DNA of 64,000 bases from Lineus longissimus. Its lineage: Eukaryota; Nemertea; Pilidiophora; Heteronemertea; Lineidae. The stretch is from the NCBI RefSeq assembly GCF_910592395.1, contig NC_088310.1, forward strand, positions 17,429,501-17,493,500, in the 5' to 3' direction. Every line of letters starts with the position of its first letter. Within the stretch, counting starts at the first letter, position 1. The notes beneath the pieces were generated by a model that saw only the letters and a program-made list of their open reading frames with translations, made no database searches and was not told the DNA's origin. Below, piece after piece: positions 22,849-35,000 of the stretch. A program made the translations under genes and the position numbers.

Positions 22849-24475
22849 AAACTTTATTGTCTATTTATAGATTTTTCGAAGTGCTTCGATCGTATTGACA
22901 GAAACCTTCTATGGTATAAACTAATTAAATGTCGTGTCCCAGAGTATCTAGTAAAGGCTCTGATGGTACTATACAGCAGTGTCCTGATACATGTCTTGGT
23001 AAATGGTGATGTTGGAGACGGTTTCACATGCAATACAGGTTTGAAACAAGGTTGTTTATTGTCACCTATATTATTTCAGTTGTTCACTAATGATATAGTA
23101 TCACAACTAGGTATTGGTAAAATACGAACAGGTATCACTTGGCTCGATATATTTATACTGATGTTCGCAGACGACATGGTATTAATGGCAAACACACCAG
23201 AAGAACTACAAGCCTTGATAGATTCCCTTCAGAAGTACACAGAAAAATGGGGTCTGATTGTAAACCTGCTTAAGACAAAGATCGTTGTTTTTCGTAATAC
23301 AGAAGAACTACACGTACTAGTAAATGAGAAGTGGTATTTTAATGAAGAGGAGGTCGAAATTGTTCCCATTTATAAATATCTAGGTCTGTATTTCCATTAT
23401 AAAGGTAAATGGTTTATCACATACAACAGACTGCAAGTGCAGCTAACAGAAGTTTATTTGCCCTTCAAGACCAGTTAAAGAAATTCTATAATATCAATGT
23501 TAACGAAAGATTAAAAATTTTTGATACATGTGTTGCACCAGTTTATAAGTATGGAGCTGAGATTTGGGGCTTTGCAACAGCCAAATGTGTTGAAAAAGTT
23601 CAGACAGATTTCTTGAAAAAAATACTGTGTGTTAGAACGAGTACTCCAAATAATGCTGTACGAATTGAATGTGGACGCCTGCCGGTCCAGAAGGATTTAG
23701 AACTATCTATTGTCAAATACCGGTTAAAAATTTTGAATATGAATGAGGATCGCTACCCAAGAATATGTTATGATGGCTTACGTCAGACGCGTGGTAAAAA
23801 CTGGTCAAAGAGTGTTAGTAATTTACTGTCTATGTATGGTTTTAGAGATGTATGGGAAAAACCAGGGTGTAGCGAACGAGAAAGTGTTCTTGAGTGCCTT
23901 GAAACAGAGAGTGTATGATTGTTACCAACAATCATGGGAGATGGTAAGTCGAGGAATGAGTAGATTGAATTTGTTAGTAGAAACGAAAACTAGCTATGTT
24001 CTCTCAAATTATCTGAATGTTGTAAAAGAAGAGAAACTTAGAATAGCTTTAACAAGGCTTAGATGCTCTGCACATAAGTTATATATTGAGAGTGGTAGGT
24101 GGCATAAGCCAAGACCTATACCTAGAGAAGCAAGAATATGTAAATTCTGCGACCTAAATGACCTCGAGGATGAATTTCATGCTTGTCTCAGGTGTCCTTT
24201 GTATAATGATCTAAGAACCAAATGGATCCCAAGATTCTATAGAACTAGACCCAGAATGTTTAAGTTTATTGAATTACTTAATTCGGACAATAAGAAAGTT
24301 TGCACTAATCTGGGACACTTTGTATATCATTTGTTTAGAAGACGAGATAGCCTAAATTGATGGTGTATGTATCCTCACGCTGCCAAAATGATGTAAGACA
24401 CTTATGAGTTCGGCTCTCCATTCAGGACAAGAAAAAGTCGCTGTTTGTAAGCCGGGCACTTCCTAAAATAAATAA
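22849..24475 (+). mobile_element. 5'-truncated non-LTR retrotransposon (LINE)
   Basis: Reverse-transcriptase motifs are seen in order: LFIDFSKCFDRIDR (about 22859), GLKQGCLLSPILFQLF (about 23040), MFADDMVLM (about 23160) and YKYLGLYF. A C-terminal cysteine/histidine motif follows (CKFCDLNDLEDEFHACLRCP), ending at 24360. Two frameshifts, near 23410-23470 and 23850-23890, break the frame, so it is dead. The 3' end is AT-rich with AATAAATAAA at about 24468. The 5' part, including the endonuclease, is missing. Its C-terminal part is nearly identical to the fragment in LGIC-2 intron 6. Confidence 0.85.
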
Positions 24476-25530
24476 AATTTGGGTCATAATTAGCGAGGCC
24501 TCTTTCCACGAAATGTTGATCATGTCACTTCTAATTGGTTTTTTCATTACTTTTGAAGTCAGCGGTAATCGAGAGCGAGCAGGATGTAAAAACCCTGGAT
24601 ATTATGGTGTTCTGAAACCGAACTACTTGGAAACGAGCAAATTCAAGCCAGACACCTCTTAGATGTCATATCACTGTTACAATCAGTTCAAGAGACAACA
24701 TGCTTCGATACAGAAAAACTGAACCAACCCCCGCACTTCCACATAGAGGTTGGCAGGGGAAATGTTTTTCAGTTCTTTCCACTCAAGTCATATTGGCAAT
24801 GTTGTCTGGGCCCAAATAATGCTTTTGACAAGATACACGTATTTATACATGTAGGTATCCGTTATTAGTTACTTGGGTTAATATTAGTCAACCCGAAGGG
24901 ATAACAATCATTAAATGATCGGTTAATGTCTGTTTTGGAGAATACTGTTCTGTGTGACACTGAAGTGAGGACCTAGCTAACTATTAAGGTTGCCAATATG
25001 GCTTTGTGACTAAAGATTGTTTGCCTCCATCTGCTTAGTCAGTCTTGAGAAAGTAGACCCTACTTCGAAATCAATAACATGAAGAGTACTTTGCATTCAA
25101 AAAATACTTTATTTAAAGACAAAATTATCAGACAAAATACTTCTTGAACTTTACATACACCATGCAGCTTTGACATGTTTGAAAATCACAGTAAAATTAA
25201 ACATCACCTGACTGGGATGAACTGAATTGAAGGTTGAGACAAATCTGTAGAAATTAAAGATTTTGAAAATGATATATGACCCTTTGTGAATTCAAACATA
25301 AATACATAAACTTTGCTAGTTTGTACTTGCAAGTACATCTGGTAAGTTTCAAAATGAATCATGGCTTGAATGCAATTACACAGTTGACAAATATGAATTG
25401 CGTTGAGCTTCTTCTTAAAGTTAAATCTGCAACTAAATCATTGTGCTGGTACAGGTAAATCATAGAAATAGGTTGGATTAATCAAGAGAATACGACTTTG
25501 GAAAATATAACTTCGGAGAATATTTCTAAG

Positions 25531-25682
25531 GGGTTTTTTAGTGAGTCTCAGAGTGAGGTTTTTTGTGTGACTTACTATAAAGCACTGAAGAACTATATCA
25601 GAACCTGATAGCACTACAGCAAAAACGAAATGCATCGGGATAGAACAACTACTTGTTTATACTGCTCTAAAGTACATGCCAC
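25531..25682. mobile_element. 152-base insertion with 5-base target duplication
   Basis: Relative to the sister block (15222), this copy carries 152 extra bases between two CTAAG strings (25526-25530 and 25683-25687). The sister has CTAAG once. I do not recognise the family. It contains two GGTTTTTT-type strings near its left end. Confidence 0.7.
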
Positions 25683-25780
25683 CTAAGTGTTCATGGTAAA
25701 ATTAAGCTCAAGTCCCTCATGTTAGGAGCCAGGATTCCTAATGGCAGCCAAAAGAGGAGCAACAGAACAAGAACAACAGC

Positions 25781-26336
25781 AGTCCCCTGTTCAGAGGGCG
25801 CTTGGAACAAACCATAATCAGGATAGAGCTCCCTGTTCAGAGGGTGCATGGAACAAACCATAATCAGGATAGAGCTCCCTGTTCAGAGGGTGCATGGAAC
25901 AAACCATAATCAGAATAGAGCTCCCTTTTCAGAGGGTGCATGGAACAAACCATAATCAGGATAGAGCTCCCTGTTCAGAGGGTGCCTGGAACAAACCATA
26001 ATCAGAATAGAGCTCCCTGTTCAGAGGGTGCATGGAACAAACCACAATCAAAATAGAGCTCCCTTTTCAGAGGGTGCATGGAACAAACCATAATCAGAAT
26101 AGAGCTCCCTGTTCAGAGGGTGCCTGGAACAAACCATAATCAGAATAGAGCTCCCTGTTCAGAGGGTGCATGGAACAAACCATAATCAGAATAGAGCTCC
26201 CTATTCAGAGGGTGCATGGAACAAACCATAATCAGAGTAGAGCTCCCTGTTCAGAGGGTGCCTGGAACAAACCATAATCAGAATAGAGCCCCCGGTTCAG
26301 AGGGTGCATGGAACAAATCAAAATCAGAATAGAGCT
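25781..26336. repeat. 46-base minisatellite, long allele (about 12 units)
   Basis: Same unit as at 15331-15613, roughly doubled in copy number. Unit variants (CCCTTTTCAG, GTGCCTGG) alternate, suggesting higher-order amplification. Confidence 0.85.
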
Positions 26337-26534
26337 GCCATCTGCAATTCTGTGTTCAACTTATACTTTGCTATAATATAACTGGAAAGGGTCCGCCCAT
26401 AAAGCACAACGTCACGAACGGGAGGGTTGTTGGTGGCAGAGTGCATGAGAAGCGGGTTTATCCAAGAGCACACTTAGGCAACCAAAGCAATTTTTCGCAA
26501 CAAGCACCATAGCAGTGAGTGTCGTCGGTGATGC

Positions 26535-26775
26535 AATCTCGTGATGTTGTTCTGCTCGTGATGTTGTTCTACCCGTGATGTTGTTCTACTCGTGATGTTG
26601 TTCTACTCGTGATGTTGTTCTACTCGTGATGTCGTTCTACTCGTGGTGTTGTTCTACCCGTGATGTTGTTCTACTCGTGATGTTGTTCTACCCATGATGT
26701 TGTTCTACTCGTGATGTTGTTCTACTCGTGATGTTGTTCTACTCATGATGTCGTTCTACTCGTGGTGTTGTTCTA
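26535..26775. repeat. 17-base minisatellite, long allele (about 14 units)
   Basis: Copies of GATGTTGTTCTACTCGT, some as GATGTCGTTC or GTGGTGTTG variants, expanded about threefold relative to 15812-15888. Confidence 0.85.
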
Positions 26776-27082
26776 AATCGCATTTCACTTGCCTTGTGGT
26801 GTATGTGCCACCATGGATGTATTATTAATTATTATCATTATCAATAATACCTTCATGGTGGCACCGACAAAATTGCTGGTTATCATGCACTACCAGTATA
26901 CATTATAGAATGTATGGAGGGAGGTTAGGACCAGTGCGTAAGGTGTGTACAGAGGGAGGGGGTCTGAAAAAGGTGTGTACAGACTTTATTGACAGCCCCC
27001 ATCACCATGACTAACGAATTACTGAAACACACTAAAAATGCATTGAAATGGCAACACCAAACAGGTGGGTAAATGCTTAACT

Positions 27083-29097
27083 TCTTACGAAATGCACTTT
27101 AAAAGAGCTCACATACATGTCAAGTTAGACCATTTCACAAAACAGACTCGTGAGAATTATCCTAAAATGCATGATTTAATCTTTTGTTCAAATCCTAGCA
27201 CGAGCCTGGGAGGGTCAGGGAGGAAAACCTCAGCACCAAAAGGGAGTAAAGCTTAAGTAAATGGGTAAAGCTTGATACCTGATAGGAATGGGAATATTAT
27301 CAACCACACAAAAGTGGACCGTGATCAGCGTTTGACGTAAAAGTTGATGCTGAGGTCAAAGAACGTGGCAGTGAATTACTAAATCAAGGAGAAAGGACTT
27401 CACATTGACAATCTACGTTTAAAAGTGTTGCTTCTTTTCAGCACAGTTTCATACAGACGGCCTACAAACGTTTGAATTTGCAACTAAAGTAGTTTATTTT
27501 AAAGTACAACAGGTATTCAAGTAAAATTTCAAATTCTTTCTCAAATTTGATATACCACATTTAGCACTTTTAGGCAATTAAGTACAAAGAAGTCAATATC
27601 TGAACCTGAAATGTTTCAAACTACTTGATAATATGCCTGATATTTTCAGCACAGATAAAATCTGCACCAGACTGACTCGACCCTTAGTACAATGGCCATT
27701 TCATAACAAATGATTAAACTTTCGTTGCATAATTTTGGTCAATATTGTTCAATTTTAGTACCATCTGGAAAATGTACAAACATCTTCAACAGCTTGTGCA
27801 CCTTTAAAAAACAGTCGGGTCGGATGGTGGTAGCTGGCGCTCCAAAATTGACCTGCAAATGATATTTTATCATGTAGGCCAAAACAATAACTGCAAAAAT
27901 TCAGGATGGGTTACCCTGAGGAAAAAATTTTTTGCGAGGAATTAAACACCCAATTAAGCAAATTGTATGAATCATGGCAGCAGACATGATTACAGTCGTG
28001 TTAAAGAATGGTACAGGTGTGAAAATGCTGCCTGATTTACAAAGGTAGAATCAAAAATCTTGAGGAAGGGAAGAAGGTGATATAAAATGTAGGATATAGA
28101 TGCCTAAACGGTTATCTTTAAAAACTGTGACAGCCGACTGAGGAGGAAGTAGTCATATTAACGCAAAGAAATGTCAACAACTGTGAGCTTATTAGCTTTC
28201 AAGATCCCCTCTACCCATTAGAACAGCTCCAGCTCCGGTCCGGACCCACAAGTTCATCAAAATATCCCAACTCATGTAGCACACAGAGATCAAGCACGTT
28301 TTGAGATATTATCACAGAAATATACAATAATCACAATAATTTGTGGAAAGTTCATGTTGAGCAACAGGGTTGATCATGAAGAACCGAATGAAAGAGAATG
28401 GCTTGCGACCAACCCAGCAATACTCTAAAACTGATTCTCCATTGTGGCCTTGCTGGCAGTGTTTTTTTATCATTAGACAGTCCAATCATCAGAAGGCTTC
28501 AAGTGTGATTACACAAGAGCTTTTCTACTCGGTCACAAAACAAAACAAAAATTCAAAATGCCTTTTAAAAGTCATAAATTGCACTGAAAGCAAAGTGCAC
28601 AAAATAGGAAAAACCTATCGATGATGTATTTGTCTCTGAATTCTTCAGTCACTTCATATCCAATTCCACAATTAATACATAAATAGAGTCAATGCTTCAC
28701 CTCTTAATGATGGTGCCTTAAACGAAAAAATCCTAATAGGCCTGAAACCTCTAAACATACCCTATATCTTTACTACTGAATAGCATCTAACTCGATCGGA
28801 AAATTCCTACAAAAACAGTACATCGACGATTACAATATTTTCCTTTCAATTTCAAGCTTATGCAAATCAAATAGATTGTTACCTCTGATTTATCTAAAGA
28901 TTTTCTTTCAAGTTTTGTGCACTGTCAGTCAAAGCTAGAATATTTGGAGAGTTATCAGGTGATATACATATTACATGTATTTCATGCATGAATAATTGAT
29001 CAACTTGGCAAAGAAAATAACCTCAAATTTAATTCTACATAAACGCAGACTCCATTGCCACCACTCTCCCACCATAGAGAGGCATCAACTCATCCTG
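27083..29097. other. Intergenic DNA between the duplicated block and the phospholipase gene
   Basis: AT-rich, with no recognisable coding frame, RNA gene or repeat array. The 3' UTR of the minus-strand phospholipase gene should occupy its right end. Confidence 0.5.
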
Positions 29098-32000
29098 TCA
29101 GGATGTGGTAGGCCTGTGTTCTGGGTGAAGACTTGTCAAGATAAACAGCGCAACATCTGTGTTCTGCCAATAGGATGTGTGCGAGGTGAGCACAGATATG
29201 TAGCTATTTTCCAGGCTTCCTTCCTGCAGCTGGTAGTCAAGACGGAATTCTAAATCTGGAAGAAAATTGCCGAGTATAGCAACAAAACTGTCGAGAAGAT
29301 GTGGTTGCAGAAGACAAACAAAATAACTACGGTCAGAAATGCGAGGCTATTTCCGAAACTAGTTGGGAGGAAAGTGTTATGTGCCAAACTCTGCCAACTT
29401 GGACTAGCAAGTTACAATGAATACTCAATAGAGGAGTGTCTTCAGACAATACCGGCCCAGCACTGATGAAGTTTACTGCACGTCTGAATTGGAAGGCAGT
29501 TCTGGTCTGCATTAGAAAATTCAGGCCAACGTTCAATTTCTATTCATATATGTACCTGTATGATCAACTTCTGGTGAAGGTGTCCTCTCGGCTTCTGCCT
29601 TCGCCTTCTCCATTAGACGATCCTCAATTTCTTTGGCACTGCTCTCAATTCTCTCCATCTCAGCAGTAAGATCATCGGACTGTCGCCGGCTGAAACGCGC
29701 CCAAACATTGCCAATCTTGTCTGAAATGATGGAAGTAACCACACATTTACTTCACACCTGCCAGTTCCACTTTTGGAATTGAATTGAATTGAAATTTACA
29801 TTTATATACCGCAAAATCCAAATTTTGCTCTAATGCAGTGTTTCAAAATATCGTCTGAACAGATGGGTTTTTAGCCCGCACCGGAAAATAGCGACAGTCT
29901 TAGCCTTTCTAATCTCAATGCTGAGCTCATTCCAAAGTCTGGCCGCCTGTAAAAGGAAGCTCCTGCCACCGTACGTCTCCAGGCGATACCTGGGGATCCT
30001 CAGGAGACATTTGTCTTCGGACCTCAGGGATCGCCCGGAGTGACAGGATGGGAGGAGCTCGGATATGTAAGCAGGGGCAAGTCCGTTTCTTGCTTTGTAT
30101 ATGAGGAGCATTGGAACACATTCTTTCAGATGTGATGTGCTTTCGTAACACATGTATCCACATCTGAAGATCCTATCGCAAATGTTAGAAACTGCTAGAG
30201 ACAAAAGAAAGGAGCTACAACTTTCACAAGTCATACGCACTTCATTAATAACAACTAAGCTAAACTATAGTTGAATACATCACATCAGTACACATGATAC
30301 TGGAAGCCATTGCTCTCGGTCTGTTTCTGATGACACATATGCTAGATTTACACCATGTGACTGTGTGAAATAGATAGAATGGGATCAGGCCGAATACATC
30401 ACATCAGTACACGTGATACTGGAAGCCATTGCTCTCGGTCTGTTTCTGATGACACATATGCTAGATTTACACCATGTGACTGTGTGAAATAGATAGAATG
30501 GGATCAGGCCGAATACATCACATCAGTACACGAGATACTGGAAGCCATTGCTCTCGGTCTGTTTCTGATGACACATATGCTAGATTTACACCATGTGACT
30601 GTGTGAAATAGATAGAATGGGATCAGGCCGAATACATCACATCAGTACACATGACACTGGAAGCCATTGCTTTCGGTCTGTTTCTGATGACACATATGCT
30701 AGATTTACACCATGTGACTGTGTGAAATAGATAGAATGGGATCAGGCTGAATACATCACATCAGTACACATGACACTGGAAGCCATTGCTCTCGGTCTGT
30801 TTCTGATGACACCCATGCTAGATTTACACCATGCGACTGTGTGAAATAGATAGGATGGGATCTGGCCGTCAAAGTACCAATACATCCAGTGCCTAATCAA
30901 GCTTACCCCTCACCTGATATAGAAGACGTTTTTGCACCTTTGGCACTCCGAGGCTCTGAAGTGTTATTGTTCTTTTCTTCCTTCTTCTTCTCCTTTTCCT
31001 TTGGCGCAAATGGGGCATAGGCCTCTGCTTTCATATTCTGGTATGACTCTTGCTTACTTGCTTCACAACGATGACACTTTAGAGGCAGGACTGTTGCGTA
31101 GTGCTTCAGAATGAGCGGTTCCAGTCTATAGGCCTGCGAGTAAGAGAGAGATTATAGGGACTTTATGCATTAAAGGTGCCATGAGACGCTTTTATGAAAA
31201 TTTTAACTTGGGGTATAAACAATAGAGCATAACATTTGAAACACAAGTGTGAAAACCGCATAAAAATCAAACTACTCATCTTAAAGTTATAGCAGTACGT
31301 AATTCAAACATTCCAGGTGGTGAAGGAAGAACAAACTGATGATGTACATTGTGCTGTACTGAAATAATGTTTGGATAGTTTCATGCTCATATTCTAATAA
31401 CCTTGTCACAGGTATGAGCTTTTAGTGAACATGTTAATGTACAATTTTAAAATATCTGCATGAAACTATAAAAAACTTCATTTCAGTACATCACAATGTA
31501 CATTATCAGTTTGTTCTTCCTGCACCACCAGGAATATTCTGCCATAACTTGAAGATGGGTAGTTCGATATTTATGCGATTTTCACCACTGTGTTTGTTAT
31601 CTTATGCCCTATTATTTTTTCCCCGAGTTGAAAAAGGGTTGCAGGTGACCTTTAATATGAAATTTGAACACCTTATGAATGGTCAATGTTCTTGCATCTT
31701 TCCCCTTCACTATTCTTACTGCAGAGAGGTCAGTGAACCTGCTTAAAGTCAGTTCTCACACAAACTGCAGGACTTTATTCCAATATTCTGAATAAACAAT
31801 ACATGTGGGGTAAGATATGATCAAGTGGTTCGGAGTTAATGTTGTTGATGATTACTAGCACAAATATGATCCTTTAAATCTTTCATGAGAAAATACAGTA
31901 GAACCTCCCTTAGCAGACACCTCTCTATTAAGGACAACCTCTCTATTAAGGACACTAGGTTTGGTCCCAAATTGGTTGTTTTCATTCAATTTGACCTCTC

Positions 32001-35000
32001 TAATCAGGACACCTCTCTATTGAGGACAGCACTTGTCAGTCCCAAGGTGTCCTTAATTGAGAGGTTCTACTGTATGCGAAAAGGCCGAGGTAATAATTAA
32101 CTTTACCACTGGATCAGCAGGATGGTATATGTTGAAGAGACGGTTACAAATATGCCGAGGAAGAATGTGATCCTGTGTTCCATTGCCTTTCGGTCGGACA
32201 CCTCGCAGGGCAAGGAAGACAGCAAGGGGAGAACCCAGGCAAAAGAAGTTCTCCAACTGAAACAGATATCTATGAATATTTAGGAAAAACAAATGACTGT
32301 TAGTCGGACAAAGTCATGTGCAACTCTATTTAACTGAATCAAAGCCCTGACAAGAGCTTTTTATAAAACTATATATGAATAAAAAACAACACAGATTGCT
32401 TCACAGTGACTAAATGCACATACTGCTACCCCTCTCCCAACCTGGGAAACAAACCAGGCGTTTTTGAATGTAATGGATGGTCCATACTGCCTGCGTAGCT
32501 TGGCTCAAATTGAAAGACCGATAACAATTAATCATTCATCAATTTTACTACACGTCCAATATCCATTGTATATTATTAATAAGATGAACCTAAGTATTTA
32601 ATTAATCCACCTCCATACAGCCTGAAGAAACTGGCACAAATTCAAAAACTGATAACAATCTTTTACCAATTCAACTCTTTTACCAGTTAAAGAATTTGAG
32701 ATCGGAAACTTTAATAATCTACCATTACATCTACAGAAAACACCAATCACCTTCACAAAATATCCAGAGTATATTTAAATGAAACAATGCCAATTGCTGT
32801 GAATTTATTGCGATTTTCTGAAATTGACCTTCCACCTCAAAAACAATGAAGAAGTATCAGCAATATTTCCCAAAAACTTATCAGAAAGCGGGAGAGGCAA
32901 ATGTACAGCGAGATGGCCACCCAACCATTAGAGAGAAGCAGGAGGTACCAGGTCTGCTGTAAAATAACAATTTCTAAAAGGCCGCTGGCCAACTGTAAAT
33001 ACTCTGAAAGTTATAAGCTGCAGTTGCTGTTCCCGCCAGTGGATTCCTTGGCACTTGAAGCCAGTAATAAAATATAAAGCAACACCAAGCCAATATATTC
33101 GGAAGTTAATTTACAGAGGACCAGGGTCCCTTTTGTCGCCGCAAAATTCTGAAATCAGACTCGACTTTCTTCATCTCACATGCACCCATGGCATGCCTAC
33201 CACCATGACATAAGGTAGACCAATGTTACCTTTGGAAGGACCCGCCATAGGGGGCCCGATTTGACGTTATTGGGGAAATTGCCTTCCTGAAACCAGGGCA
33301 TGGAGGTGATGAAATAGAAATTCACTGGACGTGGAAGTGCTTATGACATTCTGATCATGCTTAGGAATAACTAAATCTAAAATATTATATGTACGAGTTT
33401 GCAATCAGAGTTGGAGATTTCTCTGCACAAGTGAGATTTAATCAGTGTCCAACTAATCATTGTTATTATAATCACTGACTACCAGTACAATTAACCCTGG
33501 TCATAACAATTATTTTATCATCGCCAGACAACAATCAAGTATGATAATGGAATCTGGCTCTCAAGGTCCAAAGGAATGATATATGATAATTTCAGTTTGA
33601 CCTAGGAAACTAGAGAGAATACTATGTGTATGCATATCCCCTAACGAATGATATTGCAGTACTGGCCACCAGCTGTTCAAGAGAGAATTAGTTTTTATAA
33701 TAGAAAAGCATGAAATTGATTTCATTTTACGAGTGTTGATGGAGAATCAATCAATCATGAAATGCAATTCAATAAGTACATTTGATTAAAATCGGCCCAG
33801 TTCTGATAACTAGCACGAGACCAACCTAATTCCTCCTTTTTATGTTAGTGTCACAATCCATACTTCTGTTCTGAATATTAGGTTGAGTTTTATCACCACG
33901 GAGGGTAAAATGCATCTAGGTCGGGAAATATGTATCACGGGCAGCTCTGCAACTAGGCAACTGAGGAACAGAAATAGCAGCCAGGGCAGTAAAACGGGCT
34001 TCACATTTCACACCAGCCAGTTTGGTAAACGGTCACAGTTCCAATGACGAACCCAGCAATTTGCAAGGCCAAACAAAAAACGATTTGCAACTTGATTTCT
34101 GTTCAGTTTCAATATCACCCTGAAGAAGTAGTATTGCCTGAGTTTTAAACATGCCATCCCTATATCAGAGTGAAAATGCTATCCAACCAACCAACTTTGA
34201 AAGTGCAGTTACTGAATTCCCACGGTGAATGTAATCCCCGCTTACACATATACTCAACCTTAAAGGGACAATATAGGCAGCAGCTAGGCAGGCAAGATAA
34301 AGTTACACAAAGTTACCAATAGGGTCTCTCGCATCTCACAGTACGTCGAAATGATTCACGCTTGTACGAGGAATACATTCAGTGCTAAATCTGACATGAC
34401 CCAGGGCCCTTACTGTGTATATCAGTCACTTGAAGATGGCCAAATTGGCCCCTCTGCTCCTGCCTGTAGTACCCCTTTAAGATTTTGCCCTTTTCAAAAC
34501 CTGCGATTGCCAAGCCAGGCAAAGCAGTCATAGACTTACCCTGAATTTCAGAGTGGGTACTTTGAGGTGTTGTCTTTCTGCTAAACTCAGGAGTTCTACT
34601 TCCAATTCACTCACTCTGAAAGCAAAGATTAAACCATACATTGGAGGTCTAGTGATTGTGTATAGTCATGGAAGAGGCTAACTTTGAACAGTGGTCGCCA
34701 GGCCTGAGAAGCTGTTTACATACAAGTTAGAAAAAGATTAAAATCGCTCACTCAAAAAGACATGAAGCACACTACTAAATCATCATGAAATAAGTATTTA
34801 CTTAAAAACCACGAGTGAGAAAATAGGCAGTGAAAAAGTTTCTAAAGATCAAACGTGGTATTTACTGGAAGATATTGAAACCTCTTATCAATATGTAACA
34901 TTCTTTACCTTTTCCTAGCCTTTTCAAGTTCAGAGATCAGACCAGAAGCACCATCGGCTTGACTGCACTGTTCTTCCTGGAGGGAAGAAGTCAAAATGAT

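Larger units (their letters stand above)
18014..24878. other. 6.9-kb segment replacing part of the second receptor copy
   Basis: Begins directly after the homology to LGIC-2 exon 8 ends (CAGGAGTCTGTTG) and stops where homology to the 14.5-kb flank resumes. It contains an intronless secreted-protein gene, a long palindrome, a 19-G tract and a LINE. No terminal repeats or target duplication are visible at its borders. The stretch 18014-20075 holds no recognisable gene. Confidence 0.7.
16187..27082. repeat. Tandem duplication, unit B, interrupted
   Basis: Second copy of the 11439-16190 unit. The left portion (16187-18013) matches 11439-14113. The right portion (about 24879-27082) matches about 14508-16190. 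Between them, about 395 bases of the original have been replaced by 18014-24878. Near-identity across exons and introns points to a recent duplication. Confidence 0.85.
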
